15,181 nucleotides of DNA from DASZYF01 sp035545535 (GCA_035545535.1 DASZYF010000102.1:1-15181), one strand, 5' to 3'. Shown: positions 5,597-13,741, counted from the stretch's first letter. Translations and numbers: made by a program. The notes: generated from the sequence alone by a model not told the origin.

Positions 5597-7054
5597 GTGC
5601 CTGCCGTCCGCGTCCGGCTGCCCGGCGAGCTCGCTCCGCTGCTCGCCGCGCTGCGCACGGAGCTCGAGGTACCCACCGCGTTCCCCGACGCGGCAGAGGC
5701 GGAGGCGCGGGCCGCGGCCACCGCGCCGGTCGCTGCCGACGGCTATGCCGACGAGACCGGGCGGCTGCTCGTCACGCTCGACCCGCCGGGCTCGACCGAC
5801 CTCGACCAGGCGCTGGGCCTGCGCCGCCGGGCGGCCGGCGGGTTCGAGCTCGACTACGCCATCGCCGACGTCGGCTCGTTCGTGCGGCCGGGCGGCGCGC
5901 TCGATGCCGAGACGCACGTGCGCGGCGAGACGCTCTACCTGCCCGACGGTCGCGCGCCGCTGCACCCCGACGTGATCGGCACCGGCGCCGGGAGCCTGCT
6001 CCCCGGCCAGGTGCGGCGCGCGGTGCTCTGGACCATCGCGATCGACGCCGACGGCAACCCCAGCGGGGATCCCGTCGTGCGCCGCGCGCTCGTGCGCAGC
6101 CGGGCCCAGCTCGACTACGTCAGCACGCAGGCCGCGCTCGACGCCGGCACCGCGGCCGAGCCGATCACGCTGCTGCCCGAGGTCGGAGGACTGCTCGCGC
6201 GCGCCGGCACCGCGCGCGGCGCCGTCGACCTGCCCGACGTCGACCAGGAGGTCGTGCGCGACGGGGACGGCTACCGGCTCGACCTGCGCACGCCCCTCCC
6301 GTGCGAGGGGCACAACGCGCAGCTCTCGCTGCTCACCGGCCGGGCCGCGGCCGCCGTGATGCTGCGGGCGGGCCTCGGGCTCTTGCGCACCGTGCCGCCC
6401 CTGCAGCCGGAGCAGGTCGACACGGTGCGCCGCGCCGCGCGGGCGCTCGGCGTCCGGTGGGGCGACGGCAAGAGCTACGCCGACGTCATCCGCGACCTCG
6501 ACCCGGCGATCCCCCACCAGGCGGCGCTGCTGTTCGCCGCGGGCCGTCTGCTGCGCGGCTCGGGCTACCTGGCGTTCGGCCCGGGCATCGCCGACGTGCC
6601 GTCGGGGCCGAAGGCCGAGCACGCAGCGGTCGCGGCGCCGTACGCGCACGCGACCGCTCCGTTGCGTCGGCTGGCCGACCGCTACGTGAGCGAGATCTGC
6701 CTCAACGCGACCGCGGGCCGGCCGATCCCCGACTGGGTCCGCGCCGCGCTCCCTCACCTGCCGCACGAGATGGCGGCCGCCGACCAGCGCGGGCACAACG
6801 TCGAGCGCGCCGTCCTCGACCTCGCGGAAGCGCTGCTCATGTCGACGCGCATCGGCAGCACGGTCGACGGCGTGGTGCTGTCGACATCGACGCACGCCGA
6901 CCGGCCCACGGCGATGGTGCAGGTCAACGACCCGCCGGTGCGCTGCACGGTCGAGGCCGACGGGCTCACGCCGGGCAGCACGGTGGCGCTGCGCGTGGCC
7001 GCCGCGGACCCCGCCACGCGCCGCGTGCGGCTGGAGCCTCAGGTAGGGGGGTAG
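5597..7054 (+). CDS. RNB-domain (RNase II/R family) ribonuclease
   Basis: Predicted processive 3'-to-5' exoribonuclease of the RNB superfamily, 485 residues. The catalytic loop is LDPPGSTDLDQA: Asp62, Asp68 and Asp70 match E. coli RNase II Asp201, Asp207 and Asp209, but the fourth acidic position (Asp210) is Gln71. The conserved C-terminal catalytic block is HATAPLRRLADRY (351-363). An N-terminal region of only about 45 residues precedes RNB, so the cold-shock domains are missing. The short end after about residue 420 may be a reduced S1-like fold. It is therefore a minimal actinobacterial-type member rather than true RNase II or RNase R. The GTG at 5597 follows a candidate -10 at leaderless spacing. 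It is divergent from proS, and its end overlaps the aldehyde dehydrogenase gene by 16 bp, tail to tail. Confidence 0.9.
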   Translation: MPAVRVRLPGELAPLLAALRTELEVPTAFPDAAEAEARAAATAPVAADGYADETGRLLVTLDPPGSTDLDQALGLRRRAAGGFELDYAIADVGSFVRPGGALDAETHVRGETLYLPDGRAPLHPDVIGTGAGSLLPGQVRRAVLWTIAIDADGNPSGDPVVRRALVRSRAQLDYVSTQAALDAGTAAEPITLLPEVGGLLARAGTARGAVDLPDVDQEVVRDGDGYRLDLRTPLPCEGHNAQLSLLTGRAAAAVMLRAGLGLLRTVPPLQPEQVDTVRRAARALGVRWGDGKSYADVIRDLDPAIPHQAALLFAAGRLLRGSGYLAFGPGIADVPSGPKAEHAAVAAPYAHATAPLRRLADRYVSEICLNATAGRPIPDWVRAALPHLPHEMAAADQRGHNVERAVLDLAEALLMSTRIGSTVDGVVLSTSTHADRPTAMVQVNDPPVRCTVEADGLTPGSTVALRVAAADPATRRVRLEPQVGG

Positions 7055-8586
7055 AGCGAGTACGACGGGAAGTTGCCGTACAGCTGCTCCTTGTCACCCT
7101 CCGGGCCGACGGTGACGGCCTGCACGAGCAGGTCGCCCCCGACGAAGCAGCCCTTCCACGAGTGGCCCTTGCCGCCGAAGACCTCTTCGCGGTCGCCGCG
7201 GGAGCGCGGCTTGTTCACGCCCACCTTGAAGGCCTGCAGCTGCTCGGCGGTGCGCGCCGCGAAGTCGAGGTCGTCGGTCGCGATGCTCGCGACGAGCGCG
7301 CCGTTGCTCGCGTTCATCGCGGCGAGCATCTCGGCCTCGGTGTCCACGAGCACCACCGAGTCGAGCGGACCGAACGGCTCCGAGTGGTGCAGCGACCAGT
7401 TGCTCGGCGGCTGCAGCACGCACGCAGGGGCGACGTACGCGTGGCGGTCCTGGGCCTCGATGAACCGGCCGTCCGCGCGGGACCCGCGGTAGAGCGGGAT
7501 GCCGCCGCCGCCGATCGCCTCGGCGTAGCGCTCGCGCAGGTCGCCCGCCTTCTCCGCGTGGATGACCGGACCGAAGTCGAGCTCGGGCAGTGGGTCATCC
7601 GGGTGCTCGACCGCGAGCGGGTGACCGAACGTCACCGACTTCACCAGCGGCAGGTACATGTCCACGAAGTCGGCGAACAAGGATCGCTGCACGATGTAGC
7701 GCGGGTAGGCGGTGCAACGCTGCTTGCCGTACTCGAAGCCCTTCTTCAGGTGCGTCGCGAGCAGCTCCCAGTCGGAGAAGTCCCACACGCCCCAGGTGTT
7801 GAGACCCTCCTGCTCGAGCATGTGCCGGCGTCCCGTGTCGGCCAGCGACACCGCCGCCTTGCGGCCGTTCGCCCGGCCGCCCACGAACGCCAGCGCGCCG
7901 ATGCCGTCGCCGCGCACCAGCGCGTCTGACAGCTGCGCGCCCACTCCCGACAGCAACGTGACGGGAAGGCCCTCGCGTCGCATGAGCGCGTGCGCGAGCG
8001 TCAGCGTGTGGAACCCTCCCTGGCTCGGCGTCTTCGCGACGACCGCGTTGCCGGCGAGCGCCTGCACGAGCTCGGCGTGCACCTGCACGCTCATCGGGTA
8101 GTTCCAGCTCGCGATGTTGCTGATCGGGCCCGGCAGGGGCGTGCGGCCCTCGATCTGGCGGTCGATCTCCTCGAGGTACCAGCGCACGCCGTCGAGGGCC
8201 CGGTCGACGTCCGCGCAGGCCAGGCGCCACGGCTTGCCGATCTCCCACACGAGCAGGAGCGCGAGCGTGTCGCGGTGCTGCTGCATCGCCTCGACCGCGG
8301 CGCTCACGCGCTGCTTGCGCTCGTCGAGGTCGGTCTCGGCCCACACCTTGTGCTCGCCGCACGCGTGCGCGACCGCCTGCACCGCGGTGTCGTACTCGAC
8401 GCGCGGGGGCCCGAAGATCTCGCGGCCGTCGACCGGCGTCGTGGCCGGGCCGGGAACGCCCAGCCGCTGCCACTCACCGCCGACCAGGTTGCGGATGCGG
8501 TCGCTGTCGAACGCTTCGGGCGCGGCCGCCTTCGCCGCGGCGTACGCGTCGTCCCACGTCGTGCCCGGCTTCACCTGGAGCGTCAT
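7039..8586 (-). CDS. Aldehyde dehydrogenase family protein
   Basis: NAD(P)-dependent oxidoreductase of the aldehyde dehydrogenase superfamily; the substrate cannot be told from sequence. The 515-residue product has the WNYP motif (161-164), a cofactor-binding Lys185 (AKTPSQGG), a Rossmann segment FVGG (near 234), an acidic motif EQEG (258-261) in place of the usual ELGG, the nucleophile Cys291 (GKQRCTAYPR) and the C-terminal EPFGP motif. All essential residues seem present, but the motifs are divergent, so it is an outlying subfamily. The ATG at 8586 is chosen because a GAAGGG site lies nine bases upstream and a TATCTT -10 candidate lies at 8615-8620. In-frame starts at 8595, 8625 (GTG) and 8631 (TTG) are alternatives. 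It overlaps the ribonuclease gene tail-to-tail and follows the acetyltransferase on the same strand after 140 bp. Confidence 0.88.
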   Translation of the reverse strand: MTLQVKPGTTWDDAYAAAKAAAPEAFDSDRIRNLVGGEWQRLGVPGPATTPVDGREIFGPPRVEYDTAVQAVAHACGEHKVWAETDLDERKQRVSAAVEAMQQHRDTLALLLVWEIGKPWRLACADVDRALDGVRWYLEEIDRQIEGRTPLPGPISNIASWNYPMSVQVHAELVQALAGNAVVAKTPSQGGFHTLTLAHALMRREGLPVTLLSGVGAQLSDALVRGDGIGALAFVGGRANGRKAAVSLADTGRRHMLEQEGLNTWGVWDFSDWELLATHLKKGFEYGKQRCTAYPRYIVQRSLFADFVDMYLPLVKSVTFGHPLAVEHPDDPLPELDFGPVIHAEKAGDLRERYAEAIGGGGIPLYRGSRADGRFIEAQDRHAYVAPACVLQPPSNWSLHHSEPFGPLDSVVLVDTEAEMLAAMNASNGALVASIATDDLDFAARTAEQLQAFKVGVNKPRSRGDREEVFGGKGHSWKGCFVGGDLLVQAVTVGPEGDKEQLYGNFPSYSLYPPT

Positions 8587-8614
8587 CTCACCCATCCCTT
8601 CGGCAGCTTCCGGG

Positions 8615-8620
8615 AAGATA
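8615..8620 (-). promoter_or_regulatory. Candidate -10 box for the aldehyde dehydrogenase gene
   Basis: Minus-strand TATCTT fits TANNNT and would start a transcript about 22 nt before the ATG at 8586, consistent with the chosen start. No -35 is evident. It argues against the in-frame starts at 8625 and 8631, which would lie upstream of the transcript. Confidence 0.35.
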
Positions 8621-8706
8621 GCCACCCGCAAACCTGCCGCGTGTCCCGAGGGTGACCTTTCTCACGTCTCCCGTTGTGAAAGCCGCCTGTTCGATCCGCC
8701 CGATCA

Positions 8707-8724
8707 CCGGCTCCCGGCGCCGGG
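8707..8724 (-). terminator. GC-rich hairpin just after the acetyltransferase stop
   Basis: A perfect 12-bp palindrome, CCCGGCGCCGGG (8713-8724), begins three bases after the stop codon. An overlapping alternative stem pairs CCGGC (8707-8711) with GCCGG (8719-8723). No U-tract follows, so it would be a non-canonical terminator or 3' stabiliser of the kind often suggested for actinomycetes. Function inferred from position only. Confidence 0.3.
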
Positions 8725-8726
8725 GG

Positions 8727-9593
8727 TCAGAACAGGACGCTGGCGAAGGTCCCGACCTGCGTGAAGCCGACGCGCGCGTACGCCGAGCGGGCCGGTGTGT
8801 TGAACGAGTTGACGTACAGGCTCACGACGGGCGCGATGTCGCGGCGGGCCAGCGCGACGACGGCGGCCGTGCCGCTGATCCCGAGCCCTTGCCCCCGCAG
8901 CTCCGGATCGACCCACACGCCCTGCACCTGGCAGGCGTGCGCGGTCGCCGCTCCGATCTCGGCCTTGAACAGCACGCGCCCGCCCTCGATGCGCGCGTAG
9001 GCCCGCCGCGACTCGACGAGCTCGGTGACCCGCGCGCGGTACAGCGCGCCGCCGTCGGACCCGACCGGCGAGATGCCCACCTCCTCGGTGAACATCGCGA
9101 TGCTCGCGGGCAGCAAGGTCGGGACCTCGTGCGGCTCGACGAGGCGCACCCGCGGATCGCCCGCCACGAGAGGCGCGGTGTCCATGGCGAGCAGCGGCTG
9201 GTCGTCGCGAACCTCACGCGCCGGCCCCCAGTGCGGCTGCAGCTCGCGCCAGAGCCCGAGCACGCCGTCGGCCGGACCGACGAACGACGAGCAGCGCCGG
9301 CCCTCCCGGCGGGCCCGGTCGGCGAACGCGCGCGTCGCCGGCGCGTAGGTGCCGAGCTGCACGGGAGCGAGGTTCGCGCCGGCGAAGCAGAGCGCACGCA
9401 GGGCGCCGTCCTCGACGTAGCCCCACACCTCGGCACCGAGGCGCCACGGATCCAGACCGGCCGCATCGAGCCGCCCGGCGACGAAGACGTTCGCGACGAC
9501 GTCCTGGTCGCACAGGCTGCGGGCCGCGGCGAGGTCGCGGTCGTCGAGCACGCGCACGACTCCGCGGGAGTCCCCCGCGCGTCCTCTGCGCAC
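8727..9593 (-). CDS. GNAT family N-acetyltransferase with N-terminal DUF4081-like domain
   Basis: Acetyl-CoA-dependent N-acetyltransferase of unknown substrate, 288 residues. The C-terminal half is a GNAT domain with the acetyl-CoA loop RGQGLG (233-238) after QGVWVDPELR, and the typical ending VSLYVNSFNTPARSAY ... VGFTQVG. The N-terminal half (about 15-125) resembles the DUF4081 domain that precedes GNAT in the protein found next to ispG in many actinobacteria (Rv2867c in M. tuberculosis, from memory). The GTG at 9593 is chosen because a TACGCT -10 candidate lies seven bases upstream, giving leaderless initiation, and no Shine-Dalgarno is present. The GTG codons at about residues 13 and 15 are possible shorter starts. 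It follows ispG after 25 bp, so it may be both cotranscribed and separately expressed. Confidence 0.9.
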   Translation of the reverse strand: MRRGRAGDSRGVVRVLDDRDLAAARSLCDQDVVANVFVAGRLDAAGLDPWRLGAEVWGYVEDGALRALCFAGANLAPVQLGTYAPATRAFADRARREGRRCSSFVGPADGVLGLWRELQPHWGPAREVRDDQPLLAMDTAPLVAGDPRVRLVEPHEVPTLLPASIAMFTEEVGISPVGSDGGALYRARVTELVESRRAYARIEGGRVLFKAEIGAATAHACQVQGVWVDPELRGQGLGISGTAAVVALARRDIAPVVSLYVNSFNTPARSAYARVGFTQVGTFASVLF

Positions 9594-9600
9594 GGAGTGC

Positions 9601-9606
9601 AGCGTA
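9601..9606 (-). promoter_or_regulatory. Candidate -10 box for a leaderless acetyltransferase transcript
   Basis: Minus-strand TACGCT (TANNNT) ends seven bases before the GTG at 9593, the spacing expected for a leaderless mRNA. It sits in the 25-bp ispG-acetyltransferase gap. No -35 match is visible in the end of ispG. Confidence 0.4.
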
Positions 9607-9618
9607 GAGATGTGTGAT

Positions 9619-10788
9619 CTAGGAGACGGTCACGACGGGCTGGCCGGCCGCGTCGGGATCCGCGTCGGGATCGATGCCCATGGCCTCCGCGAGCTCGAGC
9701 GCCTTCTCGATGAGGGTCTCGACGATCTGCGCCTCGGGCACGGTGTCGATGACCTCACCGCGCACGAAGATCTGCCCCTTGCCGTTGCCGCTGGCCACCC
9801 CGAGGTCGGCCTCGCGTGCCTCCCCCGGGCCGTTGACGACGCAGCCCATGACCGCGACGCGCAGCGGCACCTTCAAACCGGCCAGGCCGGCCTGCACCTG
9901 CTCGGCGAGTGTGTAGACGTCGACCTGCGCGCGACCGCACGACGGGCAGCTGACGATCTCGAGGCCGCGCTTGCGCAGCCCGAGCGACTCGAGGATCGCG
10001 ATGCCGACCTTGACCTCTTCGACGGGGGGCGCGGACAGCGAGACGCGGATGGTGTCGCCGATGCCTTCGGCGAGCAGCGCGCCGAACGCGACCGCGCTCT
10101 TGACCGTGCCCTGGAACGCCGGGCCCGCCTCGGTGACGCCGAGGTGCAAGGGGTAGTCGGACTGCGCGGCGAGCAGCCGGTAGGCCTTCACCATCACGAC
10201 CGGGTCGTTGTGCTTGACCGAGATCTTGATGTCGCCGAAGCCGTGCTCCTCGAACAGCGACGCCTCCCACAGCGCCGACTCGACGAGCGCCTCGGGCGTG
10301 GCCTTGGCGTGCTTGGCGAGGATGCGCGGGTCGAGCGAGCCGGCGTTGACGCCGATGCGGATCGGGATGCCCGCGTCGCCCGCGGCCTTCGCGACGTCGC
10401 CGACGCGACCGTCGAACTCCTTGATGTTGCCCGGGTTGACGCGCACCGCCGCGCACCCGGCCTCGATCGCCTTGAAGATGTAGGCGGGCTGGAAGTGGAT
10501 GTCGGCGATCACCGGGATCTGCGCGTGCCGGGCGATCTCGGCGAGGGCGTCGGCGTCGCGCGGCTTGGGCACCGCGACGCGCACGATCTGGCAGCCGGAG
10601 GCGGTGAGCTCGGCGATCTGCTGCAGCGTCGCGTCGACGTCGTGCGTCTGCGTGGTGCACATCGACTGCACCGAGATGGGGGCGTCGCCCCCGACGGGGA
10701 CGGACCCGACGCGGACCTGCCGGCTGACGCGGCGCGGCGCGAGCGGCTCGGGGGGCGCGCTCGGCATGCCGAGGTCGACGGCGGTCAC
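9619..10788 (-). CDS. ispG: 4-hydroxy-3-methylbut-2-enyl diphosphate synthase (IspG/GcpE)
   Basis: Iron-sulfur enzyme of the MEP isoprenoid pathway, converting 2-C-methyl-D-erythritol 2,4-cyclodiphosphate (MEcPP) to HMBPP in the cytosol. The 389-residue product has the N-terminal TIM-barrel signatures (SVQSMCTTQTHDV, ADIHFQPAYIFKAIEAG, VRVNPGNI). The [4Fe-4S] ligands are Cys281 and Cys284 (CPSCGR) and Cys316 (VMGCVVNGPGE), with Glu323 as the fourth ligand. The length matches bacterial two-domain IspG. The GTG at 10788 agrees with the family; an ATG eight codons in (MPSAPPEP) is an alternative. It lies 45 bp after rseP in the same run as dxr. Two short GC-rich hairpins (10802-10815 and 10816-10827) sit in that gap. 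Confidence 0.97.
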   Translation of the reverse strand: MTAVDLGMPSAPPEPLAPRRVSRQVRVGSVPVGGDAPISVQSMCTTQTHDVDATLQQIAELTASGCQIVRVAVPKPRDADALAEIARHAQIPVIADIHFQPAYIFKAIEAGCAAVRVNPGNIKEFDGRVGDVAKAAGDAGIPIRIGVNAGSLDPRILAKHAKATPEALVESALWEASLFEEHGFGDIKISVKHNDPVVMVKAYRLLAAQSDYPLHLGVTEAGPAFQGTVKSAVAFGALLAEGIGDTIRVSLSAPPVEEVKVGIAILESLGLRKRGLEIVSCPSCGRAQVDVYTLAEQVQAGLAGLKVPLRVAVMGCVVNGPGEAREADLGVASGNGKGQIFVRGEVIDTVPEAQIVETLIEKALELAEAMGIDPDADPDAAGQPVVTVS

Positions 10789-10833
10789 GCCTTCCAGCGT
10801 AGGTGGCGGGCCACCGCCGGTCCCGGCGACGGG

Positions 10834-12069
10834 CTACAGGTGGATCGGGTTGGCGATGTTGCTCGCCAGCGTGAGCAGCGAGCCGATGAAGATGACCGCG
10901 AACACCGGGTAGGAGACGTAGGCGTACTTCTCGTAGCTGGACGCGAGGCCCGGTGCTGCCCGCCCGCGCCGTCGCCGCCAGGACCCGCGGACGCGGTCGT
11001 ACACCGAGGCGGCGATGTGCCCGCCGTCGAACGGCAGGAACGGCAGCAGGTTGATGACGCCGACGAAGAAGTTGACCGATGCGACGATCGAGACGAGCGC
11101 CCACACGCGGTAGGACAGCGGCACGCCCTTGGCCGCGAGGATCGATCCGGACAGCTGCCCGATGCCGACGACGCTCTGCGGACCGTCCGCGCTCTGGTTC
11201 TTGTCGAACAGGGTCGCGTAGCGGTGCGGCACCTTCTGCACCGCCTGGCCGATGCCGCCGATGAGGCTGTGGCTGCCGACACCGAACAGCTGCCCGGCCT
11301 CGTGCCACGCCGAGCTCCAGGTCGGGTTCACGTAGCCCGCGTCACCGGGGAGCACGCCGAGCGCGTACGCGTGTTGGTTGCCGGCCTCACCGGTCTTCAC
11401 GTTGCGATCGACCGAGGCGAGCGTCACCGGGATCGTCGTCGCGACGCCGGCGCGCACGTACGTGATCGTGGTCGACGCCGAGGACGACGAGCGCAGCAGG
11501 TAGGTCGGGTCGTCGTCGATCGTCAGCGTGTGCCCACCGATGGCCTTGACTATGTCACCGGGCTTGAGGCCCGCCTGCGCGGCCGGGCTCGGCACCGAGC
11601 CGTCCGGGCACACCCCGTTGACGGGCGTCGGGTTGAGCTCGGGGTTCGACAGCGGGATGCACGCGCTGACGTTGCGGATGAGGAAGCCCGGCGCGGGTTG
11701 CGGGCTGTAGAAGGCGAACGCGAGCAGCAGCATCCCGGCGATGATGAAGTGCATCGTCGAGCCCGCGGCGAGCACGACGACGCGCTTCCAGAGCTTGAAG
11801 CGGTAGAAGGCATGCTTGGTCTCGCCCGGGTCCAGCTGCTCGGTCGGGAGCATCCCGACGATCTTCACGAAGCCGCCGGCGGGGATGGCCTTCACGCCGT
11901 ACTCGGTCTCGCCCCGGGTGCGCGACCACAGCGTGGGGCCGAACCCGACGAAGAACTTCGTCGCCTTCATCCCGAAGGCCTTGGCGGTCAGGAAGTGGCC
12001 GGCCTCGTGCAGGATCACCGAGACGAGCAGGCCGACGACGAAGACCGCCACGCCGATCGCGTAGATCAC
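10834..12069 (-). CDS. rseP: RseP/Rip-type site-2 intramembrane metalloprotease
   Basis: Membrane-embedded zinc protease of the M50 (site-2 protease) family, which cuts anti-sigma factors and other single-pass membrane proteins. The 411-residue product has the catalytic HEAGH (21-25) in the first membrane helix. A central PDZ domain (about 125-220, with AGLKPGDIVKAIGG) follows, then the third metal ligand motif NLLPFLPFDGGH (340-351, Asp348). A final membrane helix lies at about 387-405. The motif reads FDG where LDG is usual, a mild change. An Arg-rich cytoplasmic patch (365-370) follows. The GTG at 12069 overlaps the dxr TGA (GTGA). The gene order dxr-rseP-ispG is standard in actinobacteria (Rip1 region of M. 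tuberculosis). Confidence 0.95.
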   Translation of the reverse strand: MIYAIGVAVFVVGLLVSVILHEAGHFLTAKAFGMKATKFFVGFGPTLWSRTRGETEYGVKAIPAGGFVKIVGMLPTEQLDPGETKHAFYRFKLWKRVVVLAAGSTMHFIIAGMLLLAFAFYSPQPAPGFLIRNVSACIPLSNPELNPTPVNGVCPDGSVPSPAAQAGLKPGDIVKAIGGHTLTIDDDPTYLLRSSSSASTTITYVRAGVATTIPVTLASVDRNVKTGEAGNQHAYALGVLPGDAGYVNPTWSSAWHEAGQLFGVGSHSLIGGIGQAVQKVPHRYATLFDKNQSADGPQSVVGIGQLSGSILAAKGVPLSYRVWALVSIVASVNFFVGVINLLPFLPFDGGHIAASVYDRVRGSWRRRRGRAAPGLASSYEKYAYVSYPVFAVIFIGSLLTLASNIANPIHL

Positions 12070-13256
12070 GCTCGCCCGACCTCCTGCGCCCGGGCCCTCG
12101 CCCAGCGCTCCGCTTCCAGCACGTCTTCCAGTGTCGGTGTCGGCGTGACGGCGTGCTCGCTCAAGACCCGATCGATGGTGTCAACGATGCCGAGGAACGG
12201 GAGGTTCCCGGCGAGGAAGGCCGCGACGGCCTCCTCGTTGGCGGCGGCGAAGACCGCCGGCGCGGTCCCGCCCGCGCGGCCGGCCGCCCGGGCCAGGCCC
12301 ACGGAGGGGAAGGCCTCGTCGTCCAGCGGCTCGAAGGTCATCGCGGTCGGGGCGGTCCAGTCCATGGCGGGCGCGGCCCCCGTCACCCGTTCGGGCCAGC
12401 CGAGCGCGATCGCGATGGGCAGGCGCATGTCGGGCGGCGAGATCTGCGCGATGGTCGAGCCGTCGACGTAGGTGACCATCGAGTGCACGAGCGACTGCGG
12501 ATGCACGACGACGTCGATCGCGTCGTAAGGGTCACCCGGCAGGGTGTCGCCGAAGAGCAGCTGCGCCTCGATCATCTCGAGGCCCTTGTTCACGAGCGTC
12601 GCCGAGTTGACGGTGACGAGCGGTCCCATGTCCCACGTGGGGTGGGCCAGCGCGTCGGCCGGGGTGACATCGCGGAGGGAGGCGCGGCGGCGCCCCCGGA
12701 ACGGTCCCCCGCTGGCGGTGAGGACGAGCCGGGCGACCTCGCCGTCACGCGCGCCGGCCAGGCACTGCCAGAGCGCGGAGTGCTCGCTGTCGACCGGCAG
12801 CAGCCGGTCGAGCAGGCGGTCGGTGCCGACCGCCTGCTGAACGAGCGGCCCACCGGCGATCAGCGACTCCTTGTTGGCCAGCGCGACGGTGCGGCCGGCC
12901 CGGAGCGCGGTGAGGGTCGCGCGCAGGCCGGCGAGCCCGGCGACGCCGTTGAGGACGGTGTGGCAGGGCCAGGCCGACAGCTCCTCCGACGCCTCCGGGC
13001 CGCCGAGGACCTTGACGTCGGTGGGGACGAGCGCGCGCAAGGCGTCGACGGCGTGCGCGTCGCTGACCGCGACGACCTCCGCGCCGGTGGCGGCGACCTG
13101 CGCGGCGAGCAGCTGCGGGTCGCGCCCGGTGGAGGACAGCCCGACCACCCGGAACCGTCCGGGCTCCGCGCGGGCGACGACGTCCAGGGCCTGGGTGCCG
13201 ATGGATCCGGTCGATCCGAGCAGCACCAGCTCCCGCGGCGCCGGGAGGCCGGTCAC
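12066..13256 (-). CDS. dxr: 1-deoxy-D-xylulose 5-phosphate reductoisomerase
   Basis: First committed enzyme of the MEP pathway, converting DXP to MEP with NADPH and a divalent metal; target of fosmidomycin. The 396-residue product has the NADPH-binding GSTGSIG (14-20), the ANKESLIAGG segment (127-136), the metal ligands Asp156 and Glu158 (PVDSEHSA), the substrate loop TASGGPFR (180-187) and the block PTWDMGPLVTVNSAT, then NKGLE with Glu227 as third ligand. Length and motifs are complete. The GTG at 13256 overlaps the stop of the upstream small gene and its own stop overlaps the rseP start, giving a tightly coupled run. Usually expressed in this cluster with rseP and ispG. Confidence 0.97.
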   Translation of the reverse strand: MTGLPAPRELVLLGSTGSIGTQALDVVARAEPGRFRVVGLSSTGRDPQLLAAQVAATGAEVVAVSDAHAVDALRALVPTDVKVLGGPEASEELSAWPCHTVLNGVAGLAGLRATLTALRAGRTVALANKESLIAGGPLVQQAVGTDRLLDRLLPVDSEHSALWQCLAGARDGEVARLVLTASGGPFRGRRRASLRDVTPADALAHPTWDMGPLVTVNSATLVNKGLEMIEAQLLFGDTLPGDPYDAIDVVVHPQSLVHSMVTYVDGSTIAQISPPDMRLPIAIALGWPERVTGAAPAMDWTAPTAMTFEPLDDEAFPSVGLARAAGRAGGTAPAVFAAANEEAVAAFLAGNLPFLGIVDTIDRVLSEHAVTPTPTLEDVLEAERWARARAQEVGRA

Positions 13257-13720
13257 GACGGGGGCATCCCCGCCACGGTCCCGCCGAGCTCTGCGGCGAT
13301 GGTGCGGGCGAGCTGGTCGGCGGTCAGGCCGACCATGCGGAGGGCGGCGACGAGGTCCGCGTCCGGCATCGAGTCCGCGAGCAGGGTGTGGCGCAGGTGG
13401 GCGCTGGCCCGGCCGTCGTCCGCGACGGTGACGTAGGGGTTGCCGAGCAGGTAGTCGGCCGAGCGGCGCGAGACGAACCGCGCCAGCTGCTCGCTGTCGG
13501 CGAGGTCGACGACGAGCGCCGCGTTGAGGACGAGCAGCGCGGCGGGGTGGTCGGCGCCGACCTCGTGCTCGGTCGCCCAGATCGTCATCTGCGCCGCGCC
13601 GAGACCGAGCGTGATGGACCAGCCGGACCCGAGGCCGGGCAGGTCCTCGTCGTCGAACGCGAGGCCCATGCCGGTGAGCACCCGGGAGACCTGCGCACGA
13701 ACCTCGGCACCGGTGGACAT
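13253..13720 (-). CDS. YbjN-like small protein of unknown function
   Basis: 155-residue soluble protein resembling the YbjN / type III secretion chaperone-like superfamily common in actinobacteria. It has an N-terminal helix (EVRAQVSRVLTGMG), a beta-rich middle (GWSITLGLGAAQMTIWATE, AALLVLNAALVVDL), and a C-terminal helical part (LVAALRMVGLTADQLARTIAAEL). No catalytic residues are recognised; assignment is by fold pattern only. The ATG at 13720 has a GGAG site unusually close (two bases). It lies between rlmN and dxr, with 21 bp to the rlmN stop and a GTGA overlap with dxr, so it is probably translated together with dxr. Confidence 0.72.
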   Translation of the reverse strand: MSTGAEVRAQVSRVLTGMGLAFDDEDLPGLGSGWSITLGLGAAQMTIWATEHEVGADHPAALLVLNAALVVDLADSEQLARFVSRRSADYLLGNPYVTVADDGRASAHLRHTLLADSMPDADLVAALRMVGLTADQLARTIAAELGGTVAGMPPS

Positions 13721-13741
13721 CGCTCCAGTGTCCCAGGGTCG

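Noticed and set aside
5492..6895. Upstream extension of the proS frame to 940 residues
   Set aside because: The extension is antisense to the RNB ribonuclease gene; ProRS homology and the ribosome-binding site place the start at 5491.
8657..8682. Inverted repeat CTTTC/GAAAG upstream of the aldehyde dehydrogenase gene
   Set aside because: Arms are only five bases with mismatches inside; too weak to call an operator.
9610..12471. 953-codon plus-strand open frame opposite ispG, rseP and dxr
   Set aside because: Complement of three confidently identified genes; stop codons are rare on the opposite strand of GC-rich DNA, and the product is an Asp/Arg/His-rich string without domains.
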